The notes: generated by a model from the sequence alone, not told the origin. A stretch of 64,000 nucleotides of DNA from CAWGJC01 sp965276665 (GCA_965276665.1 OZ255620.1:2108001-2172000); one strand, 5' to 3'. Positions 15,983-25,435 are shown, counted from the stretch's first letter. A program made the numbers and translations.

Positions 15983-17208
15983 TGCAGACCCTGTTCGCCA
16001 ATGCCCGCATCGTCGATGCGACCGGCATCGAGCCCCGCGAGGGGCATGTCCTGGTCGAGGACGGGGTGATCCGCGACCTCGGCGCGCGCCCGATCGCCGC
16101 CGCCGACCGGCTGCTGCTCGACCTGCGCGGGCGCACGCTGATGCCGGGGCTGATCGACTGCCATGTGCATGTCGTCTCCAGCATGATGAACCTGGGCGCC
16201 AACGCGCAATTGCCGGACGCGATCGCGGTGCTGCGCTCCCTGCCGGTGATGCGCGGGATGCTGGACCGCGGCTTCACCACCGTGCGCGACGTGGGCGGCG
16301 CGCCCTACGCGCTGGCGCAGGCGGTGGAGCAGGGTCTGGCGGTCGGGCCGCGCCTCGTGGTCTGCGGCAAGGCGCTGTCGAAGACCGGCGGGCATGTCGA
16401 TTTCCGCCCGCGCCACGACATTTTCGACGCGTATCGCTATGGGACCGCCTTCGGCTCGCTCGGCCGCGTCGCCGACGGCGCCGACGAGGTGCGCCGCGCC
16501 TGCCGGCAGGAATTGCGGCAGGGGGCGGCGTTCATCAAGATCATGGCGAATGGCGGCGTCGCGAGCCCGACCGACCCGATCGCCTGGCAGGGCTATTCGG
16601 AAGCCGAGATGCGCGTCGCGGTGGAGGAGGCGGCGGATGCCGGCACCTACGTCTCGGCGCATCTCTACACGAGCCCGGCGATCCGCCGCGCGGTGCAGTC
16701 GGGCGTGCATTCGCTCGAGCATTGCAACCGCATCGACGCCGAGACGGCCGCGCTCGCCGCCGCCGCCGGCGCGATCGCGGTGCCCACGCTCGTCACCTAC
16801 GAGGCGCTCGCGCAGGACGGGCCGCGCTTCGGCTTCCCGGCCGACAGCATCGGCAAGATCGCCGATGTGCGGGAGGCGGGGCTCGCCAGCCTCGGCATCA
16901 TGCGCGAGGCCGGACTCACCATGGCCTATGGCACCGACCTGCTCGGCGAGACGCATGTCCGGCAGAACGAGGAATTCGCGATCCGCGCGCGGGTGCTGCC
17001 GCATGCCGAGGTGTTCGCCGCCGCGACCACGATCGCGGCCCGGCTGATCGGGATGGAGGGCAAGCTCGGCGTGGTGGCGCCCGGCGCCCTGGCCGACCTG
17101 CTGGTGGTCGACGGCGATCCGCTGGCGGACGTGGCGCTGCTCGCCACGCCCGAACGGTCACTCCGGCTGGTGATGAAAGGCGGCGAGATCCACAGCAACC
17201 GGCTGTGA
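15982..17208 (+). CDS. metal-dependent amidohydrolase (imidazolonepropionase/Xaa-Pro dipeptidase-like)
   Basis: 408-residue amidohydrolase-superfamily enzyme with a TIM barrel and flanking beta-sandwich. The metal-binding HxH is in LIDCHVHVVS, the probable carboxylated lysine is in FIKIMANGGV, later His ligands are in VSAHLYTS and HSLEHC, and the catalytic Asp is in AYGTDLLGE. The C-terminal ADLLVVDGDPL stretch is typical. The organisation resembles the COG1228 group, which includes peptidases acting on N-acyl or proline dipeptides; the substrate is unknown. No signal peptide is seen. It is convergent with the MFS gene across a terminal-inverted-repeat element. Confidence 0.85.
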   Translation: MQTLFANARIVDATGIEPREGHVLVEDGVIRDLGARPIAAADRLLLDLRGRTLMPGLIDCHVHVVSSMMNLGANAQLPDAIAVLRSLPVMRGMLDRGFTTVRDVGGAPYALAQAVEQGLAVGPRLVVCGKALSKTGGHVDFRPRHDIFDAYRYGTAFGSLGRVADGADEVRRACRQELRQGAAFIKIMANGGVASPTDPIAWQGYSEAEMRVAVEEAADAGTYVSAHLYTSPAIRRAVQSGVHSLEHCNRIDAETAALAAAAGAIAVPTLVTYEALAQDGPRFGFPADSIGKIADVREAGLASLGIMREAGLTMAYGTDLLGETHVRQNEEFAIRARVLPHAEVFAAATTIAARLIGMEGKLGVVAPGALADLLVVDGDPLADVALLATPERSLRLVMKGGEIHSNRL

Positions 17209-17224
17209 CCCGCGGCGCACCCAA

Positions 17225-17330
17225 GCCTGTTTGAAAACGCGGGCTGGGCCGCCAGCTGGCGTGATCTCCCGAGCACCGGAGCGCAGGAAAAGCGCGTCAG
17301 ATGGCCGCCAGAGCGCGTTTTCAAACAGGC
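17225..17330. repeat. terminal-inverted-repeat element, family 3, copy a (MITE-like)
   Basis: 106-bp element with perfect 17-bp terminal inverted repeats, GCCTGTTTGAAAACGCG on the left and its exact complement at 17314-17330. The interior (GAGCACCGGAGC, GCGTCAGATGGCCGCCAGAG) is shared with the copy at 21192. It lies between convergent genes and contains the last codons and TGA stop (17321-17323) of the MFS gene. It has no coding capacity, so it could be a non-autonomous mobile element or a REP-like terminator. Confidence 0.85.
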
Positions 17331-18562
17331 ACGTCCGCATCGTCCTGCAGGGCCGGCGGGCGGTAGGCCGCGATCGCGGCGGTGATCGCGGCGCCCCCGA
17401 GCCCGGTCACCATCATCGCATCGGCGAGCCCGTAGCGCGCGGCCGCCGCCGTCACCAGCCAGGCGGAGAGCGCGGCGCCGGCGCCGGCGGCGGCGTAGCC
17501 GATCCCCATGCCGAGACTCCGATGCTCGGCGGGGAAGCGGCGCGAGAGATAGACCGGCACCAGACCGAACAGGCTGTTCTCGAACAGCGCCAGCAGGATC
17601 GGGCCGAGCACCATCAGCGTGGTCTCCGTCGCCTGGGTGGAGAGGATCACCGCCGGCACGCTGAGCACGAGATAGATGATGATCACCCGCGTCTGGCCGA
17701 ACCGCGCGGCGAGCGCGCCGATCAGCGGCTTGCCGATGATCGAGGCCACCGAATACACCGCGACGAAGGGAAACACCCGCCCGGGCGAGAAATGCCGCAC
17801 CGCCGTGAGCAGCGTCGGGTAGAGCGCGAAGATCCCATGCGCCTGCAGCACGAACATGAACAGCCAGCCCTGCACCGCCGACTTGCTGACGCGGAAGGGC
17901 GTGCGCGTCCGCGCCTCCGCGCGGCGTTGCGTCCAGACCGGTGATTCTGGCACGCCGATGCGCACGAACAGCGCGAGCAGGGCGGGCAGCACGCCGAGGA
18001 AGAACATCACCCGCCAGCCCCAGATCGGATAGATCAGCGCATAGCAAGCAGCGGCGAGCAGCAGCCCGACCTCGTAGCCCGACATCATGATGCCGGACGC
18101 CACGCTGCGGGCGCGGGCGGGCAGCGATTCCATCAGCAGCGCCGCGCCCGCGCTCCATTCGCCGCCATAGCCGATGCCGAACAGCACCCGGAACACCAGC
18201 AGCGAGCCGTAGCTCCAGGCGAGCCCGCTCAGGCCTGAGCAGACCGAGAACCACAGCACGCCGAGCATGAAGGGCAGCTTGCGGCCGAGCCGGTCGGCCA
18301 GCCGGCCGAACACGACATGCCCGACCATCTTCGACCACGAGGTGCCCGAGAGCACGAGCCCCATCGCCGGCAGGCTGGCGCCGAAATCAGCGCCCAGCCG
18401 GGTGATCAGGAAGGTGAAGACGGTGACGTCGAACGCGTCGAGGAACCACCCCATCGAGGCGGCGAACACCACCCGCCAATGCGCGCGCAGGATCGCGGGC
18501 ACCGAGGCATCGCTCTCCGCCAGCGGCACGCCGCCAGGGCCGTAAGCCGCAATCTCCGCCAT
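17321..18562 (-). CDS. MFS transporter, metabolite:H+ symporter type
   Basis: 413-residue major facilitator with 12 predicted helices. GWFLDAFDVTVFTFLITRLG in helix 1 and GRLADRLGRKLPF in the 2-3 loop are typical of sialate/aromatic-acid/metabolite symporters. VLFGIGYGGEWSAGAALLMES is in helix 4 and the repeated loop motif is LSRRFPAEHRSLGMG. ATG 18562 is chosen because GGAGGAG lies just upstream; an in-frame frame to 18622 lacks this. It is divergent from the D-aminoacylase-like gene and convergent with the other amidohydrolase, so it may import an acylated amino acid or related amide. The final residues and stop come from the family 3 repeat. Confidence 0.87.
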   Translation of the reverse strand: MAEIAAYGPGGVPLAESDASVPAILRAHWRVVFAASMGWFLDAFDVTVFTFLITRLGADFGASLPAMGLVLSGTSWSKMVGHVVFGRLADRLGRKLPFMLGVLWFSVCSGLSGLAWSYGSLLVFRVLFGIGYGGEWSAGAALLMESLPARARSVASGIMMSGYEVGLLLAAACYALIYPIWGWRVMFFLGVLPALLALFVRIGVPESPVWTQRRAEARTRTPFRVSKSAVQGWLFMFVLQAHGIFALYPTLLTAVRHFSPGRVFPFVAVYSVASIIGKPLIGALAARFGQTRVIIIYLVLSVPAVILSTQATETTLMVLGPILLALFENSLFGLVPVYLSRRFPAEHRSLGMGIGYAAAGAGAALSAWLVTAAAARYGLADAMMVTGLGGAAITAAIAAYRPPALQDDADVPV

Positions 18563-18746
18563 TCGCGTCTCCTCCGCCGATAATTCCGCCCCGGCCACCG
18601 CGTCGAGGCAAGCGGAAATCACCCCCTTGTTGCAGGCGCGCGCCGACCTGCTCTACCTGCGGGTTATCCGCGGCCGGCACACAATACCTGACTGAGACCG
18701 GCCTGCCGCGGAGGGCGAGGCAGTTTTCAACGGCGAGGGTTTCGGC

Positions 18747-20237
18747 ATGAGCGGCTTGGTGATCGTCGGCGGGCGGGTGGTGGACCCGGCCAGCGGACTC
18801 GATGCGGTGTGCGACGTGGCGGCGCAGGATGACCGGATCGCCGCCATCGGCACCGGATTGGGAGGCGCCGATCGGGTGATCGACGCCGCCGGCCTGGTGG
18901 TGACGCCCGGCTTCATCGACCTGCACGCGCACGGCCAGTCGATCCCCGCCGACCGCATGCAGGCCCTCGACGGCGTCACCACGACGCTCGACCTCGAAGC
19001 CGGGGTCATGCCGGTCGGGTCCTGGTACCGGCGCCAGGCGGCGCAGGGGCGGGTGCTGAATTACGGCGCGGCCACCAACTGGGCCTTCGCGCGGATCGGC
19101 GCGATGACCGGCTCCAACGAGGAATCCTCGCTCGAGGCGTTCGGCCGCGCCATGCGGGACCGGCGCTGGGTCGAGAACGTGGCGAGCGAGGCGGAGGTCG
19201 GCGGCATCCTCGACCGCATCGCGCGCGGGCTCGACGAGGGCGGCATCGGCATCGGCATCCTAAACGCCTATGCGCCGGGCGCCGGCGTGCAGGAGCTGAC
19301 CTCCGTGTGCGAGCTGGCGGCGACGCGCGGCGTGCCGACCTTCACCCATGTCGCCTACATGTCGCGGATCGACCCGGAGAGCTCGGCCGAGGCCTATATC
19401 CGCCTGATCGGCTATGCGGCCGCGACGGGCGCGCACATGCACATCTGCCACTTCAACAGCTCGAGCAAGACGGATGTCGAGCGTTGCGCGCGGCTGGTCG
19501 CGAAAGCGCAGGCGCAGGGCCTGCCGGTCACGCTCGAGGCCTATCCCTACGGTACAGGCTCGACCGTGCTGGCCGCCGCCTTCTTCAACGACCCGGATTT
19601 CGAGGCGCGCACCGGCACCGGGTACGACGCCGTGCAGCGGGTGACGGACGGGCGGCGCTTCCGCAGCCGGGAGGAGATCCTGACCGGGCAGGCCGAGGAG
19701 CCCTCGACCGTCGTGCTGTGGCATTTCCTCGACACCGAGGGCAATGAGCGGCACCGCGAGCTGCTCGACATGTCGGTGCTGTTCCCCGGCGGCGCGATCG
19801 CGTCGGACGCGATGCCGTGGACGATGCCGGACGGCTCCGTCTACACCGGGGATGCCTGGCCGTTGCCGGAGGATGCGACCGCGCATCCGCGTTCGGCCGG
19901 CACCTTCACCCGCTTCATCCGCCATTGGGTGCGCGAGCGTCAGGCGGTCTCGCTGCTCGAGGGTGTGCGCAAATGCACGCTGATCCCGGCCGAGATTCTC
20001 GCCGCGAGCACGCCCGACATGCGGGCGAAGGGGCGGCTCGCCGCCGGCGCGGATGCCGATGTGGTGGTGTTCGACCTCGATGCGCTGACCGACCGGTCCG
20101 AGTTCTCGGCGATGAACCGGCCGGCCGAGGGGGTGCGGCACCTGCTGGTCGGCGGCGCGGCGGTGATCGCCGATGGAGTGATGGACGTGGCGGGCCGCCC
20201 CGGGCGGCCGGTGCGGCGGCCCGTCTCCGCAGCCTGA
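18747..20237 (+). CDS. N-acyl-D-amino-acid deacylase-family amidohydrolase
   Basis: 496-residue amidohydrolase of the D-aminoacylase/N-acyl-D-glutamate deacylase group. The HxH metal pair is in GFIDLHAHGQS, the typical nucleating segment is DGVTTTLDLEAGVM, further His ligands are in THVAYMS and HMHICHFNSS, and the catalytic Asp is in IASDAMPWTMPDG. C-terminal ADVVVFDLDALTDR closes the barrel-associated beta domain. There is no signal peptide. It is followed after 5 bp by a COG0523 GTPase that could deliver its metal, and it is divergent from an MFS transporter that could supply its substrate. The acyl substrate itself cannot be read from the sequence. Confidence 0.88.
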   Translation: MSGLVIVGGRVVDPASGLDAVCDVAAQDDRIAAIGTGLGGADRVIDAAGLVVTPGFIDLHAHGQSIPADRMQALDGVTTTLDLEAGVMPVGSWYRRQAAQGRVLNYGAATNWAFARIGAMTGSNEESSLEAFGRAMRDRRWVENVASEAEVGGILDRIARGLDEGGIGIGILNAYAPGAGVQELTSVCELAATRGVPTFTHVAYMSRIDPESSAEAYIRLIGYAAATGAHMHICHFNSSSKTDVERCARLVAKAQAQGLPVTLEAYPYGTGSTVLAAAFFNDPDFEARTGTGYDAVQRVTDGRRFRSREEILTGQAEEPSTVVLWHFLDTEGNERHRELLDMSVLFPGGAIASDAMPWTMPDGSVYTGDAWPLPEDATAHPRSAGTFTRFIRHWVRERQAVSLLEGVRKCTLIPAEILAASTPDMRAKGRLAAGADADVVVFDLDALTDRSEFSAMNRPAEGVRHLLVGGAAVIADGVMDVAGRPGRPVRRPVSAA

Positions 20238-20242
20238 GCGGC

Positions 20243-21193
20243 ATGGCCGTCCCGATCCTGCTGGTTGCCGGTTTTCTGGGCGCGGGCAAGACGGCGCTCG
20301 TCAATCACCTGCTGGCCCATGCCGGCGGCCGGCGCCTCGCGGCGGTGGTCAATGATTTCGGCGCGATCAACATCGATGCCGAGCTCATCGCCGGCGCCAG
20401 CGACGGGGTCGTCAGCCTGTCCAATGGCTGCATCTGCTGCTCGCTGGAAGGCGATCTGCTGCGCACGCTCGCCACGCTCCTGCGGCGCGCGCCGCGTCCG
20501 GAGGGCATCGTGATCGAGACCAGCGGCGTCGCCGATCCGGGCGATATCGTGCGCAACCTGATGGATCCGGTGATCTGGCGGGAAGCGCCGCTCGAGACGG
20601 TGCTGTGCGTGGCGGATGCGACGAGCAGCGCGGCGGCGCTCGATGATGCCCTGCTGCGCGCGCAGCTGCGCGCGGCGGATGTGATTGCGCTCAGCAAGGC
20701 GGATCTGGCCGATGGTGCGACAGCCGAACGGGTCCGCGCCGCCGTGCGGACGGTCAATCCGAGAGCGGTCCTGGTCGAGTCTGTCCAGGGCCAGGTGCCG
20801 ATGGCGCTGCTGTTTCCCGCCGAGCCGGGCGATCTCCCAATATCGCGCGATCCACCGCCCGAGCCGCCGCGCGCCGCCGGGCGGCCCAGGCCGGTGGCGG
20901 ATCGCTTCGAGACGATGAGCTGGACCTCCGACCGGCCGGTCTCGCTCTCCCGCCTGCAGGCCGCGGTGGGCCAGCTCGCCCCGAAGCTCGCCCGGGCCAA
21001 GGGCCTGTTCGAGACGGTGGAGCATCCCGGCCGTCAGCTGCTGCTGCAATTCACCGCCGGCCGCGCGACCGTCGCCCCGGCGGGACCGCCAGCATCCGGC
21101 CTGCCCCGGGTGCGGATGGTGTTCATCGCCGAGATCGGCGCCCTCTCCGCGGCCGAGATCGGCCAGGTCATGGACGGGTGCGTCCCTCCTTAG
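20243..21193 (+). CDS. COG0523-family GTPase (CobW/ZNG1-like metallochaperone)
   Basis: 316-residue G3E-family GTPase. The P-loop is GFLGAGKT, the metal-binding CxCC motif is NGCICCSLEGDLL, then ETSGVADPG, and SKAD in place of the usual NKxD. The C-terminal CobW domain follows from about residue 220 (FETMSWTSDRPVS, KGLFETVEHPGR). These proteins bind zinc, cobalt or related metals and hand them to client enzymes. ATG 20243 is 5 bp after the deacylase stop, so the two are probably one transcript and the deacylase is a candidate client (inference). The TAG stop belongs to the edge of the family 3 repeat. Confidence 0.88.
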   Translation: MAVPILLVAGFLGAGKTALVNHLLAHAGGRRLAAVVNDFGAINIDAELIAGASDGVVSLSNGCICCSLEGDLLRTLATLLRRAPRPEGIVIETSGVADPGDIVRNLMDPVIWREAPLETVLCVADATSSAAALDDALLRAQLRAADVIALSKADLADGATAERVRAAVRTVNPRAVLVESVQGQVPMALLFPAEPGDLPISRDPPPEPPRAAGRPRPVADRFETMSWTSDRPVSLSRLQAAVGQLAPKLARAKGLFETVEHPGRQLLLQFTAGRATVAPAGPPASGLPRVRMVFIAEIGALSAAEIGQVMDGCVPP

Positions 21194-21303
21194 AGCCTGT
21201 TTGGAAACGCGCTCTGGTGAGTCATATGGCATGCTTTTCCGAGCACCGGAGCATAGGAAAAGCTCGTCAGATGGCCGCCAGAGCGCGTTCCCAAACAGGC
21301 TCT
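21192..21303. repeat. terminal-inverted-repeat element, family 3, copy b (MITE-like)
   Basis: 112-bp element with 26-bp terminal inverted repeats that differ at one position: AGAGCCTGTTTGGAAACGCG then CTCTGG on the left, its complement at 21278-21303 on the right. The right half is nearly identical to the copy at 17225. It lies between the convergent GTPase and NADH dehydrogenase genes, overlapping both stop codons, and probably forms a bidirectional terminator hairpin. Confidence 0.87.
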
Positions 21304-22595
21304 CAGGCGGGCGGACGCGCCTGGTCGGCATCCCCGGGGTCGCTCTCGATCAGCCGGGCGCCGCGGCTGTAGAACAGCCAGGCCCACACCCACTGCACAT
21401 AGACGAGGACGCGGTTGCGCATCCCGACCAGCAGGAACAGGTGCACGCCTCCCCACAGCACCCAGGCCGGAAAGCCGGTCAGCCGGGCGAAGGGCAGCTC
21501 GGCGACCGCGGCGGCGCGGCCGACGATCGCGAGGCTGCCCTGGTCGTGATAGCGGAAGGCGGCGGGGGCCGCGCGGCCGGCCAGCCGGGCGGCGATCACC
21601 CGGGCGACGTAGCACCCCTGCTGCTTGGCGACCGGCGCGACCCCCGGCAGGGGCTTGCCGCCGGGCCCGGCGCATTCGGCGACATCGCCGATCGCGAACA
21701 CTTCCGGCTGGCCGGGCACCGAGCAGTCGGGCCCGACGCGCACCGTATCGTGCTTGCCCGCGGCGGCGCCCAGCCAGGCGGCGGCGGGGGTCGCCGCGAC
21801 ACCCGCGCACCAAAAAACGTTGCCGGTCTCGACACGCTGCCCGCCGGCCACCACCCCGTCATCATCGACCGTCTCGACGGCGATGCCGGTGCGGACATCA
21901 ACGCCGAGCCGTTCGAGCCGGGTTCTCGCATAGCGCTGCAACCGGTCCGCAAACCCCGCGAGCAGGGCCGGACCGCCCTCGAACAGGATGACCCGGGCCG
22001 CGTCGGGCCGGATGCGGCGGAAATCGCGGTGCAGCGTGGACCGAGCGAGCTCGCGGATCGAGCCGGCGAGCTCGACGCCGCTGGCGCCCCCGCCGACCAC
22101 GACGAAGGTCAGCAGCCGCCGGATCTGGGCCGGATCGGATCGGCTTTCCGCACGCTCGAACGCATCCAGCAGGCGCTCGCGCAGCCGCACCGCATCGTGC
22201 AGGGTCTTCAATCCGATCGAGTGCCGCGCCCAGTCGTCATGGCCGAACCAGCTCGACGCCGCGCCGGTGGCGATCACCAGGAAATCGTAGCGGATCGGGT
22301 CGAGATCGCGCACCGCGACGGTGCGAGAGGCGGTGTCCACCGCCGCGACCTCGCCGAGCAGCACCAGCACGTTCGGGCGATGCGCGAACATCGCGCGGAT
22401 CGGCGTGCCGATATCGGTGGGCGCGAGCGCCGCCGTCGCGACCTGGTAGAGCAGCGGCTGGAACAGATGGTGGTTGGTGCGGTCGATCAGGACGATGTCG
22501 ACGGCCTCGCGCGCCAGGCGCTGCACGAGATTGATGCCGCCGAACCCGGCCCCGATCACCACGACCCGCTTCCGGCCGGCTTCCCCGCTGCTCAC
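21303..22595 (-). CDS. ndh: type II NADH dehydrogenase (NDH-2)
   Basis: 430-residue single-subunit NADH:quinone oxidoreductase that passes electrons to quinone without pumping protons. The FAD-binding GxGxxG is VVVIGAGFGGINL near the N-terminus. The NADH-binding motif is FVVVGGGASGVELAG. HHLFQPLLYQVATA and the AIGDVAECAGPGGKPLPGVAPVAKQQG segment are characteristic. The C-terminus (WVLWGGVHLFLLVGMRNRVLVYVQWVWAWLFY) is the amphipathic, membrane-associating tail. The start is GTG at 22595, preceded by GGAAAG. Its promoter would be in the following intergenic region. Confidence 0.92.
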   Translation of the reverse strand: MSSGEAGRKRVVVIGAGFGGINLVQRLAREAVDIVLIDRTNHHLFQPLLYQVATAALAPTDIGTPIRAMFAHRPNVLVLLGEVAAVDTASRTVAVRDLDPIRYDFLVIATGAASSWFGHDDWARHSIGLKTLHDAVRLRERLLDAFERAESRSDPAQIRRLLTFVVVGGGASGVELAGSIRELARSTLHRDFRRIRPDAARVILFEGGPALLAGFADRLQRYARTRLERLGVDVRTGIAVETVDDDGVVAGGQRVETGNVFWCAGVAATPAAAWLGAAAGKHDTVRVGPDCSVPGQPEVFAIGDVAECAGPGGKPLPGVAPVAKQQGCYVARVIAARLAGRAAPAAFRYHDQGSLAIVGRAAAVAELPFARLTGFPAWVLWGGVHLFLLVGMRNRVLVYVQWVWAWLFYSRGARLIESDPGDADQARPPA

Positions 22596-23121
22596 CGGCG
22601 GCAGCTTTCCGTTCGCGCCGGCCGATGGCCGGCAGAAATGCGATGGCCCATGAAAACTCCCGGCCTCGGTGATCGGCGTCGTTGCCGGTTCCGCTGATCC
22701 GGACGCGCCTGGGCCGCAGGAGTTCTGCCAACAGCCCTCACTGCGCAGGGTGAGGATGCCACCGGCCGCCGCGTGGATGCAGGCACCGGGCCGGGGCCGC
22801 CGCCGTCAGCTCTGCGATTTCTGAAATTATTCCAATAACTTGATTCTGCTAGCCGACGCTGGTTGTGATCGCTGGATGGCTGAATTTCGCTTCTCGTTCA
22901 ATTTTGTCCGCTTTGTTCCTATTCCATGCATGAACGAGAGGCGCATCTCGGGACCCGAGGCGCTCGCCGCGCTGCCGAGTGCGGCGGCGAACAGCAAGTG
23001 CGCACACAGGGCGAACAGCAGGAGCCCGACGCCGCCTCCTGGCGTGCTCGCCCAGGCGACGATCCGCGTGCGACATGCGGTTGCCTGCGGGGAATTCCCC
23101 CGCAGGCACAAGCAGCGATAT
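22596..23121. other. gene-poor 526-bp region
   Basis: No gene is supported here. Around 22820-22930 the sequence is noticeably richer in A/T than its surroundings, which may be regulatory DNA. A minus-strand frame at 22827-23100 encodes a hydrophobic GVGLLLFALCAHLLFAAALG stretch resembling a signal peptide, but it has no start codon in a sensible place, so I do not call it. Confidence 0.5.
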
Positions 23122-25221
23122 CTAGCCTTGGGCGTGGGAGGTGAGGATTGCCGGCGCGAGGCTGTCGAACTGGGTGCCGAGCGGCGAGGATCCAAAGGCG
23201 CCGAGGCTGCTGGCGATGCTCCCGATCGCCGTCCCGGGGGTGCTGTTCGTCGGGATGCCGAAATCCTGGCCCAGCGACTGCGTCGCCTGCTTCAGCGCGT
23301 CGGCCATCACGCTGCCGCCGGACGGCACGGTGCCGGACTGCGGCGCGCCGTTCGACGGGATGAACGCCAGGCCGTGCGGCGAATTCAACCCGGTGATCAC
23401 CGGCGTGAGCTGGCCGGTGGTCGGATCGAGCTGATCCACGGAATTGTCGCTGCCCACAGAGATGTAGACATCGTTGACGTTCAGATTGGTGACGTTGACC
23501 TTCAGCACGTCGTTTGCGCCGGCGTTGGAGACCAGGAACGTGCCCGAGGTCGCGGTCGGCACGATCGCGTCGTCAAGGCCGGAGCTGCCGGCCGGCAGGG
23601 TGACGAAGCTTTCCGTCTGCTGGACGGTGCCGGGATCCTTGATGAAAGTCAGCGACGCGTCGTGGTCGCTCGTCAGGATCAGCGAGCCGTTTGGCAGTGT
23701 CTTGAGGCTGTCGGGGTCGGCCACCGGCAGAAGCTGGTTGGCCTGGCCGGTGACGAGATTGGTTCCGGTGTCGCCCAGCCGCAGGATCGGCTGCAGCTGC
23801 AACGTGCCGGTCGGCGAGTTGCCGTTGACGAGCTGCTCCACCACCGCGTCCCCCGTGCTGGTCGGATTGGTGTAGCTCAGGAACACCTTGCTGCCCTGGA
23901 ACGCCACGTCGTCGAAGCCGCGCGACGAATCCGCGCCGTAGACATAGCCCGAGCCGTAGCTCAGCGGCGCGCTCACCTGCTGGGTCTTCGGATCGATCAG
24001 GAAAAGATGGGAATTCGCGTCCTGGTTCTCGAGCGCCCAGAGCTGCCCCGTCGTCGGGTCGAATTTCAGCCCGTCGATCTCACCGGGCAGCGAGTAGGTC
24101 TGCTCGATCGCGCCCGTCGTGCTGTACTGCACGATCGTGCTGGAGCCACCATTCGGCAGCTTGCCCGTGCTGTCGGCGCCGTTGCCGTATTCCACGAACA
24201 CCGAATTATCGCCCATGGTGATGGAATCGGGCTGCGTGGCGCCGCCCGCCTCGGATCCGACAGCGGCGATCGAGGTGCTCGTCACCTTCGGCACGTCCGG
24301 TGTCGGAGACGGGGTGAAGACGAGCCCGTGGCCCTGGCTGAGGCCGGCGATCACCACCGTCTGCGCGCCGGTCTGCAAATCCACCTGCACGATCTCGGTG
24401 CCGACATCGGCATACGCGTCCGACGGGTTAAGGCCGGACATCTTGTAGGCCTCGACCTGGTCGGTGCCGGCGTTCGAGACGTAGAACGTGCCGGACGTGG
24501 AGCTCGGCACAATCACATCGTCGAGCGACGAGCCGGCCGGCAGGTTCTGCAGCTGGTCGAAACGCTCCGACTGCGCCGCGGTGCCCACGTCATGGATGAT
24601 GGTGAACGCGTTGTCGGCCCCGCTGGTCAGCACCAGATCGCCATCCGGCAGCGCCTTGAGCGAGTCAGGATCGCTCATCGGCAGCGTCTGCGTCTGTCCG
24701 GTCGCGATGTTGGTGCCGGTCGCGCCCGCGGTCAGCAGATTGGTGACGGCCAGCGTGCCAATCGGCTGGTTGCCGTTGACGAGCTGCTGCAGAACCGGCG
24801 AGCTCGGCGATGTTGGATTGGTGTAGCTGAGATAAACCTGTCCGTTCAGGAAGGCGACGTCGTCATAGCCGCGCGTCTCGCTGGTGGCGGCGTAGGGCAG
24901 AGGCGCGGAGACGCTGCCCGTCGCGGGATTGATCAGGCTGAGCGTGGAATTCCCATCCTGGTTCTGCAGCGCCCAGATCTGTCCGGTAACCGGGTCGTAT
25001 TTCAGGCCGTCCACCGAGCCGCTGATGGTCAGCGTCTGCTGAGCCGAGCCGTTGGGCGCGTATTCGACGATCGTGCTCGAGCCGCCGGCGCCGGTCGAAT
25101 CGGCGCCATCGCCGTACTCGGCCCAGAGATCGCCGTTGCCGTCGAATGTCAGGCTATCAAGACCAGACGTGTTGCTCGGCCCCGTCGCGAAAATACGCGC
25201 GTTATCGATCCGTGCTGCCAT
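23122..25221 (-). CDS. large duplicated beta-propeller-like protein, function unknown
   Basis: 699-residue protein made of two homologous halves about 310 residues apart. Pairs include AEYGDGADSTG/VEYGNGADSTG, GGSSTIVEYAPNG/GGSSTIVQYSTTG, VDGLKYDPVTGQIWALQNQD/IDGLKFDPTTGQLWALENQD, DPDSLKALPDGDLVLTS/DPDSLKTLPNGSLILTS and TSGTFYVSNAG/TSGTFLVSNAG. The repeating short strands suggest two beta-propellers in tandem. A Ser/Gly/Pro-rich linker and an alanine-rich tail (about the last 60 residues) follow. The protein has no cysteine that I can see, is rich in Asp, Gly, Asn, Ser and Thr, and lacks an N-terminal signal. That composition recalls proteins exported by type I secretion, but no RTX repeats are visible. 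ATG 25221 is chosen because AAGGAAG sits 6 bases upstream. Confidence 0.75.
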   Translation of the reverse strand: MAARIDNARIFATGPSNTSGLDSLTFDGNGDLWAEYGDGADSTGAGGSSTIVEYAPNGSAQQTLTISGSVDGLKYDPVTGQIWALQNQDGNSTLSLINPATGSVSAPLPYAATSETRGYDDVAFLNGQVYLSYTNPTSPSSPVLQQLVNGNQPIGTLAVTNLLTAGATGTNIATGQTQTLPMSDPDSLKALPDGDLVLTSGADNAFTIIHDVGTAAQSERFDQLQNLPAGSSLDDVIVPSSTSGTFYVSNAGTDQVEAYKMSGLNPSDAYADVGTEIVQVDLQTGAQTVVIAGLSQGHGLVFTPSPTPDVPKVTSTSIAAVGSEAGGATQPDSITMGDNSVFVEYGNGADSTGKLPNGGSSTIVQYSTTGAIEQTYSLPGEIDGLKFDPTTGQLWALENQDANSHLFLIDPKTQQVSAPLSYGSGYVYGADSSRGFDDVAFQGSKVFLSYTNPTSTGDAVVEQLVNGNSPTGTLQLQPILRLGDTGTNLVTGQANQLLPVADPDSLKTLPNGSLILTSDHDASLTFIKDPGTVQQTESFVTLPAGSSGLDDAIVPTATSGTFLVSNAGANDVLKVNVTNLNVNDVYISVGSDNSVDQLDPTTGQLTPVITGLNSPHGLAFIPSNGAPQSGTVPSGGSVMADALKQATQSLGQDFGIPTNSTPGTAIGSIASSLGAFGSSPLGTQFDSLAPAILTSHAQG

Positions 25222-25435
25222 GTCCATCTTCCTTTTCAATTCGGGCTGAATTTCCCGAGGTCAACGTAAGGCAAGATGTTCCGGGTTCGGCGGCCTTGAT
25301 CGGGAATTAACCGAGATACAACCGCCCTGTCACGCGACCGTCATTACGATGCGGAGACTTCTCGATCTTGTCATCGGCAATTCCGCTTGTCAGCAAGCAA
25401 CTTCGTCCGATCGAGTGATTGTTGCTCTAACTCGC
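25222..25435. other. intergenic region between the propeller gene and the NmrA-like gene
   Basis: About 214 bp with comparatively AT-rich sequence (around 25255-25435). It should hold the promoter of the minus-strand propeller gene. No gene, hairpin or repeat is recognisable. Confidence 0.4.

Noticed and set aside
22827..23195. A possible small secreted protein on the minus strand
   Set aside because: The GVGLLLFALCAHLLFAAALG stretch resembles a signal peptide, but no start codon or ribosome binding site precedes it and the remainder has no family resemblance.
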